DNA from: Caballeronia calidae
Lineage (GTDB): Bacteria > Pseudomonadota > Gammaproteobacteria > Burkholderiales > Burkholderiaceae
Direction: 5' to 3'
Length of the DNA: 64,000 nt
Assembly (NCBI RefSeq): GCF_900044055.2
Contig: NZ_FCOX02000027.1
Location: 47,401 to 111,400 of the forward strand
Each line of letters starts with the position of its first letter. Within the stretch, counting starts at the first letter, position 1. Shown piece after piece: positions 10,803 through 19,229 of the stretch. Position numbers and translations under genes: made by a program. Under the pieces are notes generated by a model that saw only the letters and a program-made list of their open reading frames with translations, did not search any database and was not told the DNA's origin.

Positions 10803-11239
10803 TGAACATCGACAGGAAGCATATCGGCATGCGCTTGCCGGTGTTCACGGCAAGCGCGGATGCGTGGCGCTTGCGCTTCTTCGCGAAGGCGATCGGCGAA
10901 ACGAATCCGGTCTACTTCGACGAAGCCACGGCGCACGATGCCGGCTATCCCGCGCTGCCGCTGCCGCCCACGTTTCTGTTCTCGCTCGAGTTCGAGCAGA
11001 CGGCCACGGCGTGGCGTGAGGAACTGGGCATCGTGTCGTCGCGCATTCTGCATGGCGAGCAGTCGTTCGTGTATCACCGCATGGCGTATGCGGGCGATCA
11101 GTTGCGCTACGAGAGCCGTATCGCGGATATCTACGACAAGAAGAACGGCGCGCTGTGGTTCATCGTGCGCGAAACGCGTGTGACGAACCAGCGCGGCGAG
11201 CACGTGGCCGATCTGCGCAGCGTCATCGTTCAGCGATAA
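10802..11239 (+). CDS. MaoC-like hydratase, FAS1-type N-terminal hot-dog domain protein
   Basis: 145-aa single hot-dog protein, starting MNIDRKHIGMRLPVFTASAD, with FAKAIGETNPVYFDEATAHD and PLPPTFLFSLEFEQT. This is the N-terminal (FAS1-like dehydratase) half seen in two-domain or two-subunit MaoC hydratases. Such halves usually provide the acyl-binding shell while the partner brings the Asp/His pair. It overlaps the thiolase stop by one base and the catalytic-type MaoC follows 13 bases later. The two probably form a heteromeric enoyl-CoA hydratase. Confidence 0.85.
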   Translation: MNIDRKHIGMRLPVFTASADAWRLRFFAKAIGETNPVYFDEATAHDAGYPALPLPPTFLFSLEFEQTATAWREELGIVSSRILHGEQSFVYHRMAYAGDQLRYESRIADIYDKKNGALWFIVRETRVTNQRGEHVADLRSVIVQR

Positions 11240-11252
11240 CCGGGGACAGCGA

Positions 11253-11669
11253 ATGAGCACCATCAGTTTCGATTCGATTCAGGTCGGCGACGCCTTGCCG
11301 CCGCTCACCCTTCCCCCGGTCAACCGCACGACGCTCGCGCTCTTCGCGGGCGCGTCGGGCGATCACAACGCGATTCATATCGACACCGACTATGCGCGCC
11401 GCGCCAGCGTGCCGGACGTGTTCGCGCACGGCATGTTGTCGATGGCGTGGCTTGGCCGCCTGCTCACGTCGTGGGTAGAGCAACGCCAGTTGCGCTCGTT
11501 CGGCGTGCGTTTTGTCGGCATTACGCAGCTCGGGCATGTGGTGACGTGCACGGGCAAGGTCACCGAGAAATTCGAAGCCGAGGGCGAACGACGCGTGCGG
11601 CTCGAGATTCAGACCGTCAATCAATATGGCGAACCGCGCGTGCTCGGCGACGCGGTGGTCGCGCTCTGA
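11253..11669 (+). CDS. MaoC-family (R)-enoyl-CoA hydratase
   Basis: 138-aa hot-dog hydratase that adds water to a 2-enoyl-CoA. It carries the hydratase-2 motif FAGASGDHNAIHIDTDYARR (Asp and His within GDHNAIHID) and the following FAHGMLSMAWLGRLL. It sits between the hot-dog partner at 10802 and the SDR, with a GGGGACAG ribosome site. It probably pairs with the preceding protein to form a heteromer, as in actinobacterial sterol side-chain hydratases. In the pathway it would act between the acyl-CoA dehydrogenase and the SDR. Confidence 0.88.
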   Translation: MSTISFDSIQVGDALPPLTLPPVNRTTLALFAGASGDHNAIHIDTDYARRASVPDVFAHGMLSMAWLGRLLTSWVEQRQLRSFGVRFVGITQLGHVVTCTGKVTEKFEAEGERRVRLEIQTVNQYGEPRVLGDAVVAL

Positions 11670-11690
11670 CACATTCATCAGGAAGACATC

Positions 11691-12512
11691 ATGGGAAAGC
11701 TCGAAGGCAAAGTTGCATTGGTAACCGGCTCGGGACGCGGCATCGGTCAGGCGATCGCGCTCAAGCTCGCGAGCGAAGGCGCGCGGCTCGTCATCAACGA
11801 TCTGGATGCGGAGCCGGCGCAGGAGACTGTGGAACTGCTTCGCAAGCAAGGCACGGAAGCGGTGGCGTGTCCGGGGAATGTATCCGCGCCGGATTTCGCG
11901 GACCGTTTCGTCGGTACGGCGATGAATACGTTCAAGGGCATCGATATCATCGTCAATAACGCGGGTTATACGTGGGACGATGTCGTGCAGAAGATGACCG
12001 ATGAGCAGTGGTACGCGATCATCGATTGTCATATGACGGCGCCGTTTCGCATCTTGCGCGCGGCTTATCCGCATATCAAGGCGTTGCATGCCGCGGATAA
12101 GGAAGCGGGGCGCGAGAATTATCGGAAGATCGTGAATATTTCGTCGGTGTCGGCGTTGAATGGGAACGCCGGGCAGTTGAACTATTCATCGGCGAAGGCG
12201 GGTGTCATTGGGATGACGCGTGCGTTGGCTCGTGAGTGGGGACGGTTCAATGTCAATGTGAACTGCGTCGCGTTCGGATTGATTCATACGCGGATGACGG
12301 TGAGTACGGAGGCGGCGGCTTCGGTGACGATCGATGGGCGGGATATTCGGGTTGGGTTGAATGCCGATATGCTCAAGTCGCATGCTCAGCGGAATCCGCT
12401 GGGGCGCGGGGGTACGCCGGAGGAAGCGGCTGGTGGCGTTTATCTGTTCTGCTTGCCGGAGTCGAATTACATTACCGGACAGACGGTTGCGGTGGCGGGG
12501 AATTTGCAGTAA
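11691..12512 (+). CDS. SDR-family 3-hydroxyacyl-CoA/3-oxoacyl reductase-like dehydrogenase
   Basis: 273-aa classical short-chain dehydrogenase/reductase. The cofactor motif is TGSGRGIG, with NNAG, catalytic Ser in NISSVSALNG and the YSSAKAG Tyr/Lys pair. The Asp after the second strand (VINDLDAEP) suggests NAD(H). A longer insertion around HIKALHAADKEAGRENYRK is typical of the FabG-like group that accompanies MaoC and SCP-x thiolase genes. It is last in the operon, followed by a strong terminator. Its likely role is oxidation of the 3-hydroxyacyl-CoA made by the hydratases. Confidence 0.9.
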   Translation: MGKLEGKVALVTGSGRGIGQAIALKLASEGARLVINDLDAEPAQETVELLRKQGTEAVACPGNVSAPDFADRFVGTAMNTFKGIDIIVNNAGYTWDDVVQKMTDEQWYAIIDCHMTAPFRILRAAYPHIKALHAADKEAGRENYRKIVNISSVSALNGNAGQLNYSSAKAGVIGMTRALAREWGRFNVNVNCVAFGLIHTRMTVSTEAAASVTIDGRDIRVGLNADMLKSHAQRNPLGRGGTPEEAAGGVYLFCLPESNYITGQTVAVAGNLQ

Positions 12513-12555
12513 GGGGTTTTTCGTTTTAATTCTTTGTGTGAGTGGTAGGGCTTTG

Positions 12556-12589
12556 GCACGTTCGGGGGTTGGCCCGGACGTGCTTTTTT
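12556..12589 (+). terminator. Rho-independent terminator after the acyl-CoA operon
   Basis: GCACGTTCGGG pairs with CCCGGACGTGC across a short loop, with one G-T pair, and is followed by a run of six T. It lies 44 bases past the SDR stop and closes the plus-strand operon. Confidence 0.88.
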
Positions 12590-13019
12590 CGTTTGCGGGG
12601 TCGGGAAATTGGCCATTGCGGGCATTGAGGCCGGTTGCGTTTAACGTCGGCCGGCTGGCGGATTGCTGACCTTGGCGGCGTTGCGCGGCAGGATCGCGAC
12701 TGCCTGCGTCAGCCAGCCCACACTCACGGACCCATCGCCGGCGGTCACTTCTCGACAATCCAAAGGCAGGGATTGGGACGCTCCGGTCATCCAGGCTGGC
12801 TCCGCGTGCGGCACGGACTTTGGCCCGACCAAGGTAGGGCAAATACTAGAGGGCGAAACGACTGCGGCTCATTGCCTTCTGGCCGTGCATTTGCTGTATT
12901 AGTAAATCGCCCGAACGGTTTTGGACGCAGGGGTTGCGAGCATCCGGCGTCGCTCGCTGAAATCGCGAGGCGACATTCAAACGCGCGGGCGTCGATCGAA
13001 GTTACGCTGCGTAGAGTGC
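12590..13019. other. Intergenic stretch at the edge of the low-GC insert
   Basis: No gene with a credible ribosome site. Short frames on both strands look degenerate, and base composition shifts toward A+T at its right end, where the three-gene cassette begins. It may hold an old insertion junction. Confidence 0.4.
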
Positions 13020-13430
13020 CTAAAACTCGATCGTCTTGATATCCGGATCGTAAAAGGCACCGATAAGCTCGCGCGCGCCAGCAAGGGGAGACTGCTTGGA
13101 AATGTCCACGATTGCACCGATTGCACCGCCTATTAGGCCGCTATCGCCAGCTTCAATGCCCCTGTCGAGCACTTCGAATAAACTCTGAATCGTTGTGGCT
13201 CGCTCTTCGAAGGTCCTAGCCAAGTACTGCTCCAAAATGGCTCTTTGGGCACCGATCTGTTCTAACTTAACGTCTTTGAATGCCGATATAGCTGCTCTTT
13301 TGGTACCTTCAATTTCTGCAACCTTTTTGTATTCCAGCCAAGATGACACTAGCATCTCGAAAGAAGACTGGGCCGCTTGCAACGGGATAGCAGGCGCTTT
13401 CTGAAAGATACTTTGAATATTCTTTTTCAT
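13020..13430 (-). CDS. Uncharacterised small helical protein, third gene of YkgJ cassette
   Basis: 136-aa protein, MKKNIQSIFQKAPAIPLQAA onward, mainly predicted helical, with no signal peptide. The middle is charged (AFKDVKLEQIGAQRAILEQY) and the C-terminal part small-residue-rich (SGLIGGAIGAIVDISKQSPL). I do not recognise the family. It starts four bases after the stop of the glycine-zipper protein, so it is translated from the same minus-strand message. Its base composition is lower in GC than the flanking metabolic genes, suggesting acquisition. It could be an accessory or inhibitor of the membrane protein, but that is inference from position only. Confidence 0.7.
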   Translation of the reverse strand: MKKNIQSIFQKAPAIPLQAAQSSFEMLVSSWLEYKKVAEIEGTKRAAISAFKDVKLEQIGAQRAILEQYLARTFEERATTIQSLFEVLDRGIEAGDSGLIGGAIGAIVDISKQSPLAGARELIGAFYDPDIKTIEF

Positions 13431-13434
13431 GTTC

Positions 13435-14367
13435 TTAGCTCAAGGTCAGAATCCCGGAAATCGTACCTTTGATATTCTTGGCCGCTGAACCGTCGGGCGT
13501 GATGATTGGTACGTCAAGTATTTTTTTCAGGCCCGTTCCAAGCAACACCATCCTTTCGAATGCGTTACGGTCGCGCTCGTCTTCGACTTTGATCGCCTCG
13601 AAGCGCGTTACAAGCTCGGTAATGGTTTTAGCCATCTCGGCCGCATTTGTTCTTATTGCCTTTAGTGCTGTTTTCAACACTTCCATCTCTGCAATGGCGG
13701 TTTCTACTTTTGCTTGGTAATCACGAGCTCTAGTCAAAGCTTCCTCGGCTTTGCTCGCCATCATGAAGCCGCCGATTGCGAGCGCCGGGCCGAGCACAAT
13801 TCCGCCCAAGGCAATCATACCTCCGGCCATTCCAAATCCGCCGGCGCTCAATGCACCTCCGCCAAGCCAAGCCAAGGTCGCATTAGTAGCCGCCGCGCCT
13901 GAAAGCCCAGAAATGGCCGCGCCAGTTGAGGCGCTGGCTAATGCCCCTACGGAACCATAGGCCCCAATAGCCGCCAACGCTCCGCCACCCACTCCAGATG
14001 CAAGGCCTTTCTCAATTTCTAAAGAGTTCAGCACCAGCCTCTCATAAGCCTTAAGTTCCTCTACGGTGAGATTCTCATTGAACCCTTTGAGGGTGCTCTT
14101 AGTGTCTTTTCGTTTCTTGAAGACTTCAACGAGGTATTTAATTTGATGGCTGAACGTATGGATTTTTAACTTACCGAGTGCAGCCAGCGCCGCTTGGGTT
14201 TCCTCGCGCGCGACATCCAGAACTTGAGATGCCTTTTTGAATTCACGCTCTGCATCCTCGCCGATGCTTTTGGCCGTGTCAAAGTTGTTAGACGCCTCAA
14301 CGCCTTTGAATACTCCAGTTGCCGCCAAAGCAGCGGCCGCACCCCACAGAATTATTGGAAGCGGCAT
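13435..14367 (-). CDS. Glycine-zipper membrane protein flanked by coiled coils (unknown function)
   Basis: 310-aa protein in three parts. A short hydrophobic N-terminus (1-20) leads to a helical, coiled-coil-like region (about 35-115). A long glycine/alanine-rich hydrophobic stretch (about 122-204) contains ATNATLAWLGGGALSAGGFG and MAGGMIALGGIVLGPALAIG. A second helical segment (205-265) and a short tail follow. The Gly-x-Gly repeats are those of glycine-zipper membrane segments that oligomerise or form pores. The start codon directly abuts the stop of the YkgJ gene (TAAATG), with AGAGGGA as ribosome site inside that gene. The low-GC context suggests transfer. A membrane effector is plausible; no enzymatic motif is visible. 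Confidence 0.75.
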   Translation of the reverse strand: MPLPIILWGAAAALAATGVFKGVEASNNFDTAKSIGEDAEREFKKASQVLDVAREETQAALAALGKLKIHTFSHQIKYLVEVFKKRKDTKSTLKGFNENLTVEELKAYERLVLNSLEIEKGLASGVGGGALAAIGAYGSVGALASASTGAAISGLSGAAATNATLAWLGGGALSAGGFGMAGGMIALGGIVLGPALAIGGFMMASKAEEALTRARDYQAKVETAIAEMEVLKTALKAIRTNAAEMAKTITELVTRFEAIKVEDERDRNAFERMVLLGTGLKKILDVPIITPDGSAAKNIKGTISGILTLS

Positions 14368-14781
14368 TTAAAATCCCTCTTTACGCGTCGGAGAAATGTC
14401 AATTTTGTGTGCTTGCTGTGCATCTGCGCACGCTTTCAAGTTAGCTGCGATGTATTCGTTTTTGCTCGTGTGCGCGGACAGGTTTTGCTCGTAGAACTCG
14501 TCCACTCTGCAAATCAATGGCCGGCTGCTATAGATTTTGCAAATATGACTGATACTGTCAAAATTTATACAAGTTCCATCACCGCGGTCCAGGTGTGCAT
14601 AAACCGTAGATTTGTCTAGATTCTGGCAGCACAGCCCGCATTTTGTACAGAAAAATGCAGCTGAAGCGCTTGGTTCGTGTGGCAGGGCAAACGTTTGTAC
14701 CGGCTGGTAATAACGTATGCCTTCGCCAATTTCCGCGGTTAGAGCGCCGTGCTGTGCTTCAAAGGATTCTCTAGCTTTCAT
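14368..14781 (-). CDS. YkgJ-family cysteine-cluster protein
   Basis: 137-aa protein with the YkgJ-family CxxCxxCC signature: Cys45, Cys48, Cys51 and Cys52 in CTKCGLCC, then Cys71, Cys81 and Cys91 in the RGDGTCINF...HICKIY...PLICR part. The family is thought to bind zinc or an iron-sulfur cluster; its biochemical role is mostly unknown. It is the first gene of a three-gene minus-strand operon with zero spacing to the next start. Family recognition is good; a sensor or maturation role for the adjacent membrane protein is a guess. Confidence 0.82.
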   Translation of the reverse strand: MKARESFEAQHGALTAEIGEGIRYYQPVQTFALPHEPSASAAFFCTKCGLCCQNLDKSTVYAHLDRGDGTCINFDSISHICKIYSSRPLICRVDEFYEQNLSAHTSKNEYIAANLKACADAQQAHKIDISPTRKEGF

Positions 14782-15048
14782 TTCTTGTTCAATGTGCGCG
14801 CTTCAACCATGCTGACCGAACGTGATCGTTATCTAATCCATACTCTAGAATCGAGCGACGGTACCGTCTTTACGGCAACTGACCGCGGAACTTGAGACTG
14901 GGATCGAATGGCTGCTGTTCCGACGATCCTGGACGCTTGAGCGCCCGGGAGATTCGTCGAGCGAACGTCGCATCCTGACCGAGTAGCGGTGCTGCATGCG
15001 ACACGCGCAACGAAGGGCGCGGACGTTTAAGCCCAGCGGTGGGCCAGA
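14782..15048. other. Short intergenic stretch upstream of the YkgJ cassette
   Basis: Contains the presumed promoter region of the cassette on the minus strand and, at its right end, degenerate sequence leading into the GGDEF remnant. No clean promoter boxes were seen. Confidence 0.35.
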
Positions 15049-15282
15049 GTGCGATCGAGCGAATGTTCGAATTCCCGAACCTCTCCGAGGTGGTTTCTCT
15101 CGCTATTGTTGATCGACATCGACCACTTCAAGCATGTTAACGACACGTACGGTAATTCCACTGGGGATGATGTACTTGTCGACTTTGCAACCCGTGCCGC
15201 CGCCGTCCTTCCACACGGGGCGCAACTGGCTCGTTGGGGCGGAGAATGTTTAAGCGGCGGGCTGCAGCCGCATGGCGCTTGA
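15049..15282 (+). pseudogene. GGDEF (diguanylate cyclase) domain remnant
   Basis: A short open stretch encodes LLLIDIDHFKHVNDTYGNST and GDDVLVDFATRAAAVLPHGA followed by ARWGGECL. This is the core of a diguanylate cyclase GGDEF domain, with GGEE-like spacing disrupted to GGEC just before the frame ends. The N-terminal sensor, the start of the GGDEF domain and everything after the signature are missing, so no active enzyme can be made. It lies between the low-GC cassette and the CoA-transferase gene and looks like the residue of a deletion. Confidence 0.75.
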
Positions 15283-15507
15283 ACGGCGAGCGTCAGCTAA
15301 GGCCAATCACCCACCGTCCGAGCGGCGCCCGGATCGGTGTGTCATAGACCATCATCGGGCAGACGTCCGCCAACGCTATTGATGCCCGTCCACATCGGAT
15401 GAATGTTCGATCCCAGTCGCAGAACCACGTACAGCGTCGCCGCCCTTTCCCCAACGCCGCACTGCAAGCGAAACCGCCGACAGCACTATCCACTGCCGGC
15501 AGCCCCC

Positions 15508-16662
15508 TCACCCCCCAAACCCCACCCCCCTCCCCCGCAACCCCTCAACCCCCGCCTCCCCAAACCCCCACTCCCTAAGCGCAGCGTATCCCCCCTCCCC
15601 CCGCTGCGGCGCGGGCCGCGCAATCACCGACGGCGTCTGCGAAAACCTCGGCGCCGGCGCCGGCTGCACGACCCCATCGAACTCGACGAAACTCTCCCGC
15701 GCCCGATGCTGAGGATGCCCCGGCGCCTCCGAGAACCCGAGCACCGGCGCCACACAAGCATCGCTACCATCGAACACGCGACACCATTCCTCACGCGTCC
15801 GCTCCGCAAACACCGCCGCAAACCGCTCCCTCAGAACCGGCCAGCCCTCGCGATCATGCTGCTTCGGCAACTCCGCATCGGCCAGGCCGAGCTTCTCCAG
15901 CAACTCCGCATAGAACCGCGCCTCCACCGCCCCGACGGCCATGTAATGCCCATCGCGCGTGCGATAGCTGTCATACCAGGGCGTCCCGCCATCGAGCAGA
16001 TTGCTCTCACGCGCCTCCCGCCAGTTCCCCGAAGCAATCAACCCCCACATCGTCGTGCCGAGCTGCGCGGCGCCCTCGATCATCGCGGCATCGACAACCT
16101 GCCCCTTGCCCCCACGCTGCACGTTGAACAACGCCGCGACCACACCGAGCGCAAGCAACATCCCACCGCCGCCATAATCGCCGACGAGATTCAACGGCGG
16201 CACCGGCGACTCGCCCGCGCGACCAATGCCCGACAGCACGCCCGACAACGCGATGTAGTTCAGATCATGCCCCGCACGATCGGCAAGCGGCCCCGTCTGC
16301 CCCCACCCCGTCATGCGCCCGTACACGAGCCTCGGATTGCACGCGAACGCGGCATCGGGACCGATGCCCAATCGCTCCATCGTGCCCGGACGAAATCCTT
16401 CGATGACGATATCCGCCTTCGACATCAGCTCGAGCGCCGCCTCGGCCGATTCCCGCTTCTTGAGATCGAGCGTGATCGAACGCCGTCCGCGTCCCGTCAG
16501 ATTCTTGTGCTTGCCGCTGATCTTCGGGCCGAGATCGCCGGCCGCCACGGGCCGATCCACGCGCAACACGTCCGCGCCCATATCCGCGAGCAACATGCCG
16601 CCGAACGGCGCAGGACCGATCGCCTCGAACTCCAGAACCCGAACTCCGCTCAATACGCCCAT
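15508..16662 (-). CDS. CaiB/BaiF-family CoA-transferase (alpha-methylacyl-CoA racemase-like)
   Basis: 384-aa family III protein starting MGVLSGVRVLEFEAIGPAPF. It has RPGTMERLGIGPD and GRMTGWGQTGPLADRAGHDL, where GHDLNYIALSG is characteristic of alpha-methylacyl-CoA racemases. LVGDYGGGGMLLALGVVAAL follows. Racemases epimerise 2-methylacyl-CoA so that the S form can enter beta-oxidation, which would suit the nearby SCP-x cluster. The C-terminal tail is unusually glycine-rich (GLRGRGVGFGG). Divergent from the aconitase X genes. Racemase versus CoA-transferase activity cannot be settled from the sequence alone, though the GHDLNY motif favours racemase. Confidence 0.88.
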   Translation of the reverse strand: MGVLSGVRVLEFEAIGPAPFGGMLLADMGADVLRVDRPVAAGDLGPKISGKHKNLTGRGRRSITLDLKKRESAEAALELMSKADIVIEGFRPGTMERLGIGPDAAFACNPRLVYGRMTGWGQTGPLADRAGHDLNYIALSGVLSGIGRAGESPVPPLNLVGDYGGGGMLLALGVVAALFNVQRGGKGQVVDAAMIEGAAQLGTTMWGLIASGNWREARESNLLDGGTPWYDSYRTRDGHYMAVGAVEARFYAELLEKLGLADAELPKQHDREGWPVLRERFAAVFAERTREEWCRVFDGSDACVAPVLGFSEAPGHPQHRARESFVEFDGVVQPAPAPRFSQTPSVIARPAPQRGEGGYAALREWGFGEAGVEGLRGRGVGFGG

Positions 16663-16807
16663 GACTGTCTGTCTCCGTTTCGAAAGTTATGCGTTCTCGC
16701 AGTAAGCCAGACGCGCGCGCGAGCCGCGCCACCCGCATCGGGTGGATCGTTTCGAGCCGATCCGTTATGCTGGGCCGACATCCATCAGCGCCCGGTCATC
16801 GAATCCG

Positions 16808-18061
16808 ATGCTCACACTCTCCCCACGCGACACCGCGATGCTCAACGGCGATCTCGGCGATGGCCTCGCGCTCGCGATGCGCATCGTCGCGGCGACGGCT
16901 CACGTCATGGACGCCGATACGCTCATCGACATCTCGTCCGCTCATATCGACGGCTGTCTCTATCACGGCGCGGCAAGTCTCGATTTCGTCGAGCGCTTCG
17001 TCGCGAGCGGCGCGAAGGTCGCCGTGCCGACCACGCTCAACGTCGGCTCGCTCGATCTCATTCATCCGGAACTCTTCCACGGCGATGCCAGCATCGCGAG
17101 CGCGGGCACGCGGCTCATGCAGGCGCATATCGAGCTCGGCTGCGAGGCGAGCTTCACGTGCGCGCCGTATCAGTTGAAGCATCGTCCGAAGCTGGGCGAT
17201 CAGATCGCTTGGGCCGAATCGAATGCGATCGTCTTCGCCAATTCCGTGCTCGGCGCGCGCACGAGCCGCTACGGCGATTTCCTCGATCTCGCCGCCGCCA
17301 TCACCGGCCGCGTGCCGAACGCGGGCCTGCACGTCACGGCGAATCGCGCGGCGCGCATCGTGATCGTGGCACCGGATTTGCGCGCATCGACACATCGGGA
17401 TACCGATTTCGCCGCGCTCGGCTTTCTGCTCGGCAGCGAAGTCGGCGCGACGGTCGCGGCCATCACCGGCCTGCCCGACGACACCACCGAAGACGAATTG
17501 AAGGCGCTCGGTGCAGCGGCGGCATCGAGCGGATCGGTCGCGCTCTTTCATGCGGTCGGCATCACGCCGGAAGCCGCCACGCTCGATGCCGCGCTCCAGA
17601 ACCGCGCGCCCGAACTCACGATCTCCGTGAGCGCATCGGATCTGCTTGCCGTGCGCAAGCGCTGGAGTCACGCGAAGCCCGGCGATGCGCTCGCCGCCGT
17701 GAGTCTCGGCACGCCGCATTTTTCCGTCGATGAATTCCGCACGCTCGACGCGCTCTTCGATCACCACGAAGGCTCGCCGCGCTGCGATGTCTATGTGAAC
17801 ACGAGCCGCTTCGTGCTCTGGCAACTCGAAGAGGAAGGCATCGCGCAGACGCTCACGGCGCGCGGCGTGCAGATCGTCGTGGACACATGCACATACATCA
17901 CGCCGGTGATGAAGCAGACGCGCGGCCTCGTGATGACCAACTCAGGCAAATGGGCGCATTACGCGCCGGCGAATATCGGTGTGACGGTCGCATTCGGCAG
18001 CATGAGCGAATGCGTGCGATCGGCGTTCGAGGGAAAGGTGTGCATCGATGAAAACGTTTGA
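16808..18061 (+). CDS. Aconitase X catalytic (large) subunit, probable cis-3-hydroxy-L-proline dehydratase
   Basis: 417-aa AcnX-catalytic-domain protein, MLTLSPRDTAMLNGDLGDGL onward, with TTLNVGSLDLIHP, GCEASFTCAPYQL, SNAIVFANSVLGARTSRYGD and the C-terminal TCTYITPVMKQTRGLVMTNS. Family members of the split bacterial type dehydrate cis-3-hydroxy-L-proline to 1-pyrroline-2-carboxylate using an iron-sulfur cluster, or act as mevalonate-5-phosphate dehydratase in archaea. The neighbouring hydroxyproline genes favour the former. The start chosen is ATG 16808; the frame extends upstream without support. Its 3' end overlaps the small-subunit gene by 14 bases, indicating translational coupling. Confidence 0.87.
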   Translation: MLTLSPRDTAMLNGDLGDGLALAMRIVAATAHVMDADTLIDISSAHIDGCLYHGAASLDFVERFVASGAKVAVPTTLNVGSLDLIHPELFHGDASIASAGTRLMQAHIELGCEASFTCAPYQLKHRPKLGDQIAWAESNAIVFANSVLGARTSRYGDFLDLAAAITGRVPNAGLHVTANRAARIVIVAPDLRASTHRDTDFAALGFLLGSEVGATVAAITGLPDDTTEDELKALGAAAASSGSVALFHAVGITPEAATLDAALQNRAPELTISVSASDLLAVRKRWSHAKPGDALAAVSLGTPHFSVDEFRTLDALFDHHEGSPRCDVYVNTSRFVLWQLEEEGIAQTLTARGVQIVVDTCTYITPVMKQTRGLVMTNSGKWAHYAPANIGVTVAFGSMSECVRSAFEGKVCIDENV

Positions 18062-18488
18062 GGCCGTCACACTCGTTCCCGGCCATGCGCGTGCTTCGGG
18101 CATCGCGTTGCAGCCGCTCAGCTTCTGGGGCGGCTACGATGCCGAACGCGGCGTGATCGTCGATGCGACGCATGCGGGTCACGGCCAAAGTCTCGCGTCG
18201 CACATTCTCGTGATGCCGCGTGCGCGCGGATCGAGTTCGAGCAGCAGCGTGCTCGCCGAAGCGTTGCGCAACGGCACCGGGCCTCTCGGCATCGTGCTCT
18301 CGGAACGGGATCTGATTCTGTCGATAGGCGCGATCGTCGCGAACGAGCTCTATGCGTCGAACGTGCCGGTCGTGATGGTCGATGAAACCGCGTTCGCGCA
18401 GATCGCGTCCGCCGATGCGGTTGCTCTCATCGAAATCGATGCGCGCGACGCATCACGCCCCGCGAGCGTGCGCCTCATCGCGCCATGA
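18048..18488 (+). CDS. Aconitase X swivel-domain (small) subunit
   Basis: 146-aa DUF126/AcnX swivelling-domain protein. It contains LVPGHARASGIALQPLSFWG, THAGHGQSLASHILVMPRAR and GSSSSSSVLAEALRNGTGPL, where the serine-rich loop is the substrate-contact signature of the family. It completes the two-subunit dehydratase with the preceding gene. Its 3' end overlaps the convergent GntR gene by 14 bases, so the two transcripts collide there. Function follows the large subunit. Confidence 0.87.
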   Translation: MKTFEAVTLVPGHARASGIALQPLSFWGGYDAERGVIVDATHAGHGQSLASHILVMPRARGSSSSSSVLAEALRNGTGPLGIVLSERDLILSIGAIVANELYASNVPVVMVDETAFAQIASADAVALIEIDARDASRPASVRLIAP

Positions 18489-19179
18489 TCGTTTCGACGA
18501 CCGAAATGATCTGCTGCGCTGCCGTCTTCACGTGCTGTTCGAGCAGCTTCGCGCCGAGCTTTGCATCGCGCTTCCTGCATGCATCGATCAGATTCATATG
18601 TTCTTCGTGCGACTGCTCGCGAATCGGCACCTGCACCACCTGAAAGCGGAAATAGCGGTCGCTGCGGTCGTGCAGCACGCGCAGCATCTGCAACGTGATG
18701 TCGCGGCGCGCGGGCAGATAAAGCGTCTCGTGCAGACGCCAGTTCAGTTGCCCCCAGACGCCCGATTCCGCCTGATCCATTGCGATGACGAGCTTCTCGG
18801 CCTTCGCGATTTCGGCATCGGTGATATGCGGGATCGCCTGCGAAAAGAGCCACGGCTCCAGCCGCAAGCGGATCTCGAACGTCTCCTGCACTTCCTCGAT
18901 CGACAGCTCCGCGACATACGCTCCCTTGTGCGGCTCCTTCGTCACCAGGCCTTCGCCGGTCAGCCGCGTGATCGCCTCGCGGATCGGCACGCGGCTCACG
19001 CCGAGCTCCTCGGCGAGCGCTTCCTGACGCAGCACTTCGCCGGGCGCGAGATCGCCGGAAAGAATGCGTTGCCGGATCGCGGTGGTGACGAGCTCGACGG
19101 TCGTCGTGCGGACGATCTTGTGCGTGGATTCGCTCGCGTTCGGCGCTTCCGCGCGAGGCTTTGTGGCGACCGGAGGCAT
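18475..19179 (-). CDS. GntR-family (FadR subfamily) transcriptional regulator
   Basis: 234-aa regulator. The N-terminal winged HTH spans about 28-95 (LRQEALAEELGVSRVPIREA, LTGEGLVTKEPHKGAYV) and the C-terminal helical FCD effector domain carries the usual metal/ligand positions (ETFEIRLRLEP, NWRLHETLYLPA, HEEHMNLIDACRKRD). It is the last gene of the seven-gene minus-strand hydroxyproline operon, transcribed toward the AcnX genes. It most likely represses this operon until hydroxyproline or an intermediate binds. The palindrome at 26103-26118 is a candidate operator. Confidence 0.92.
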   Translation of the reverse strand: MPPVATKPRAEAPNASESTHKIVRTTTVELVTTAIRQRILSGDLAPGEVLRQEALAEELGVSRVPIREAITRLTGEGLVTKEPHKGAYVAELSIEEVQETFEIRLRLEPWLFSQAIPHITDAEIAKAEKLVIAMDQAESGVWGQLNWRLHETLYLPARRDITLQMLRVLHDRSDRYFRFQVVQVPIREQSHEEHMNLIDACRKRDAKLGAKLLEQHVKTAAQQIISVVETIMAR

Positions 19180-19229
19180 GTGCTTCTTTAGCGCTTATTC
19201 GTTGGGTTGCGGCATCGTAACATGCACGT

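Noticed and set aside
15293..15511. Minus-strand 72-codon frame after the GGDEF remnant
   Set aside because: No family, no ribosome site, and composition typical of non-coding frames.
16735..16770. GGATCG...CGATCC inverted repeat between the CoA-transferase and aconitase X genes as GntR site
   Set aside because: Only six-base arms and a different core from the 26103 palindrome; too common in GC-rich DNA.
15403..17733. 776-codon plus-strand frame across the CoA-transferase and aconitase X genes
   Set aside because: Pro/Arg-rich shadow overlapping real genes on both strands.
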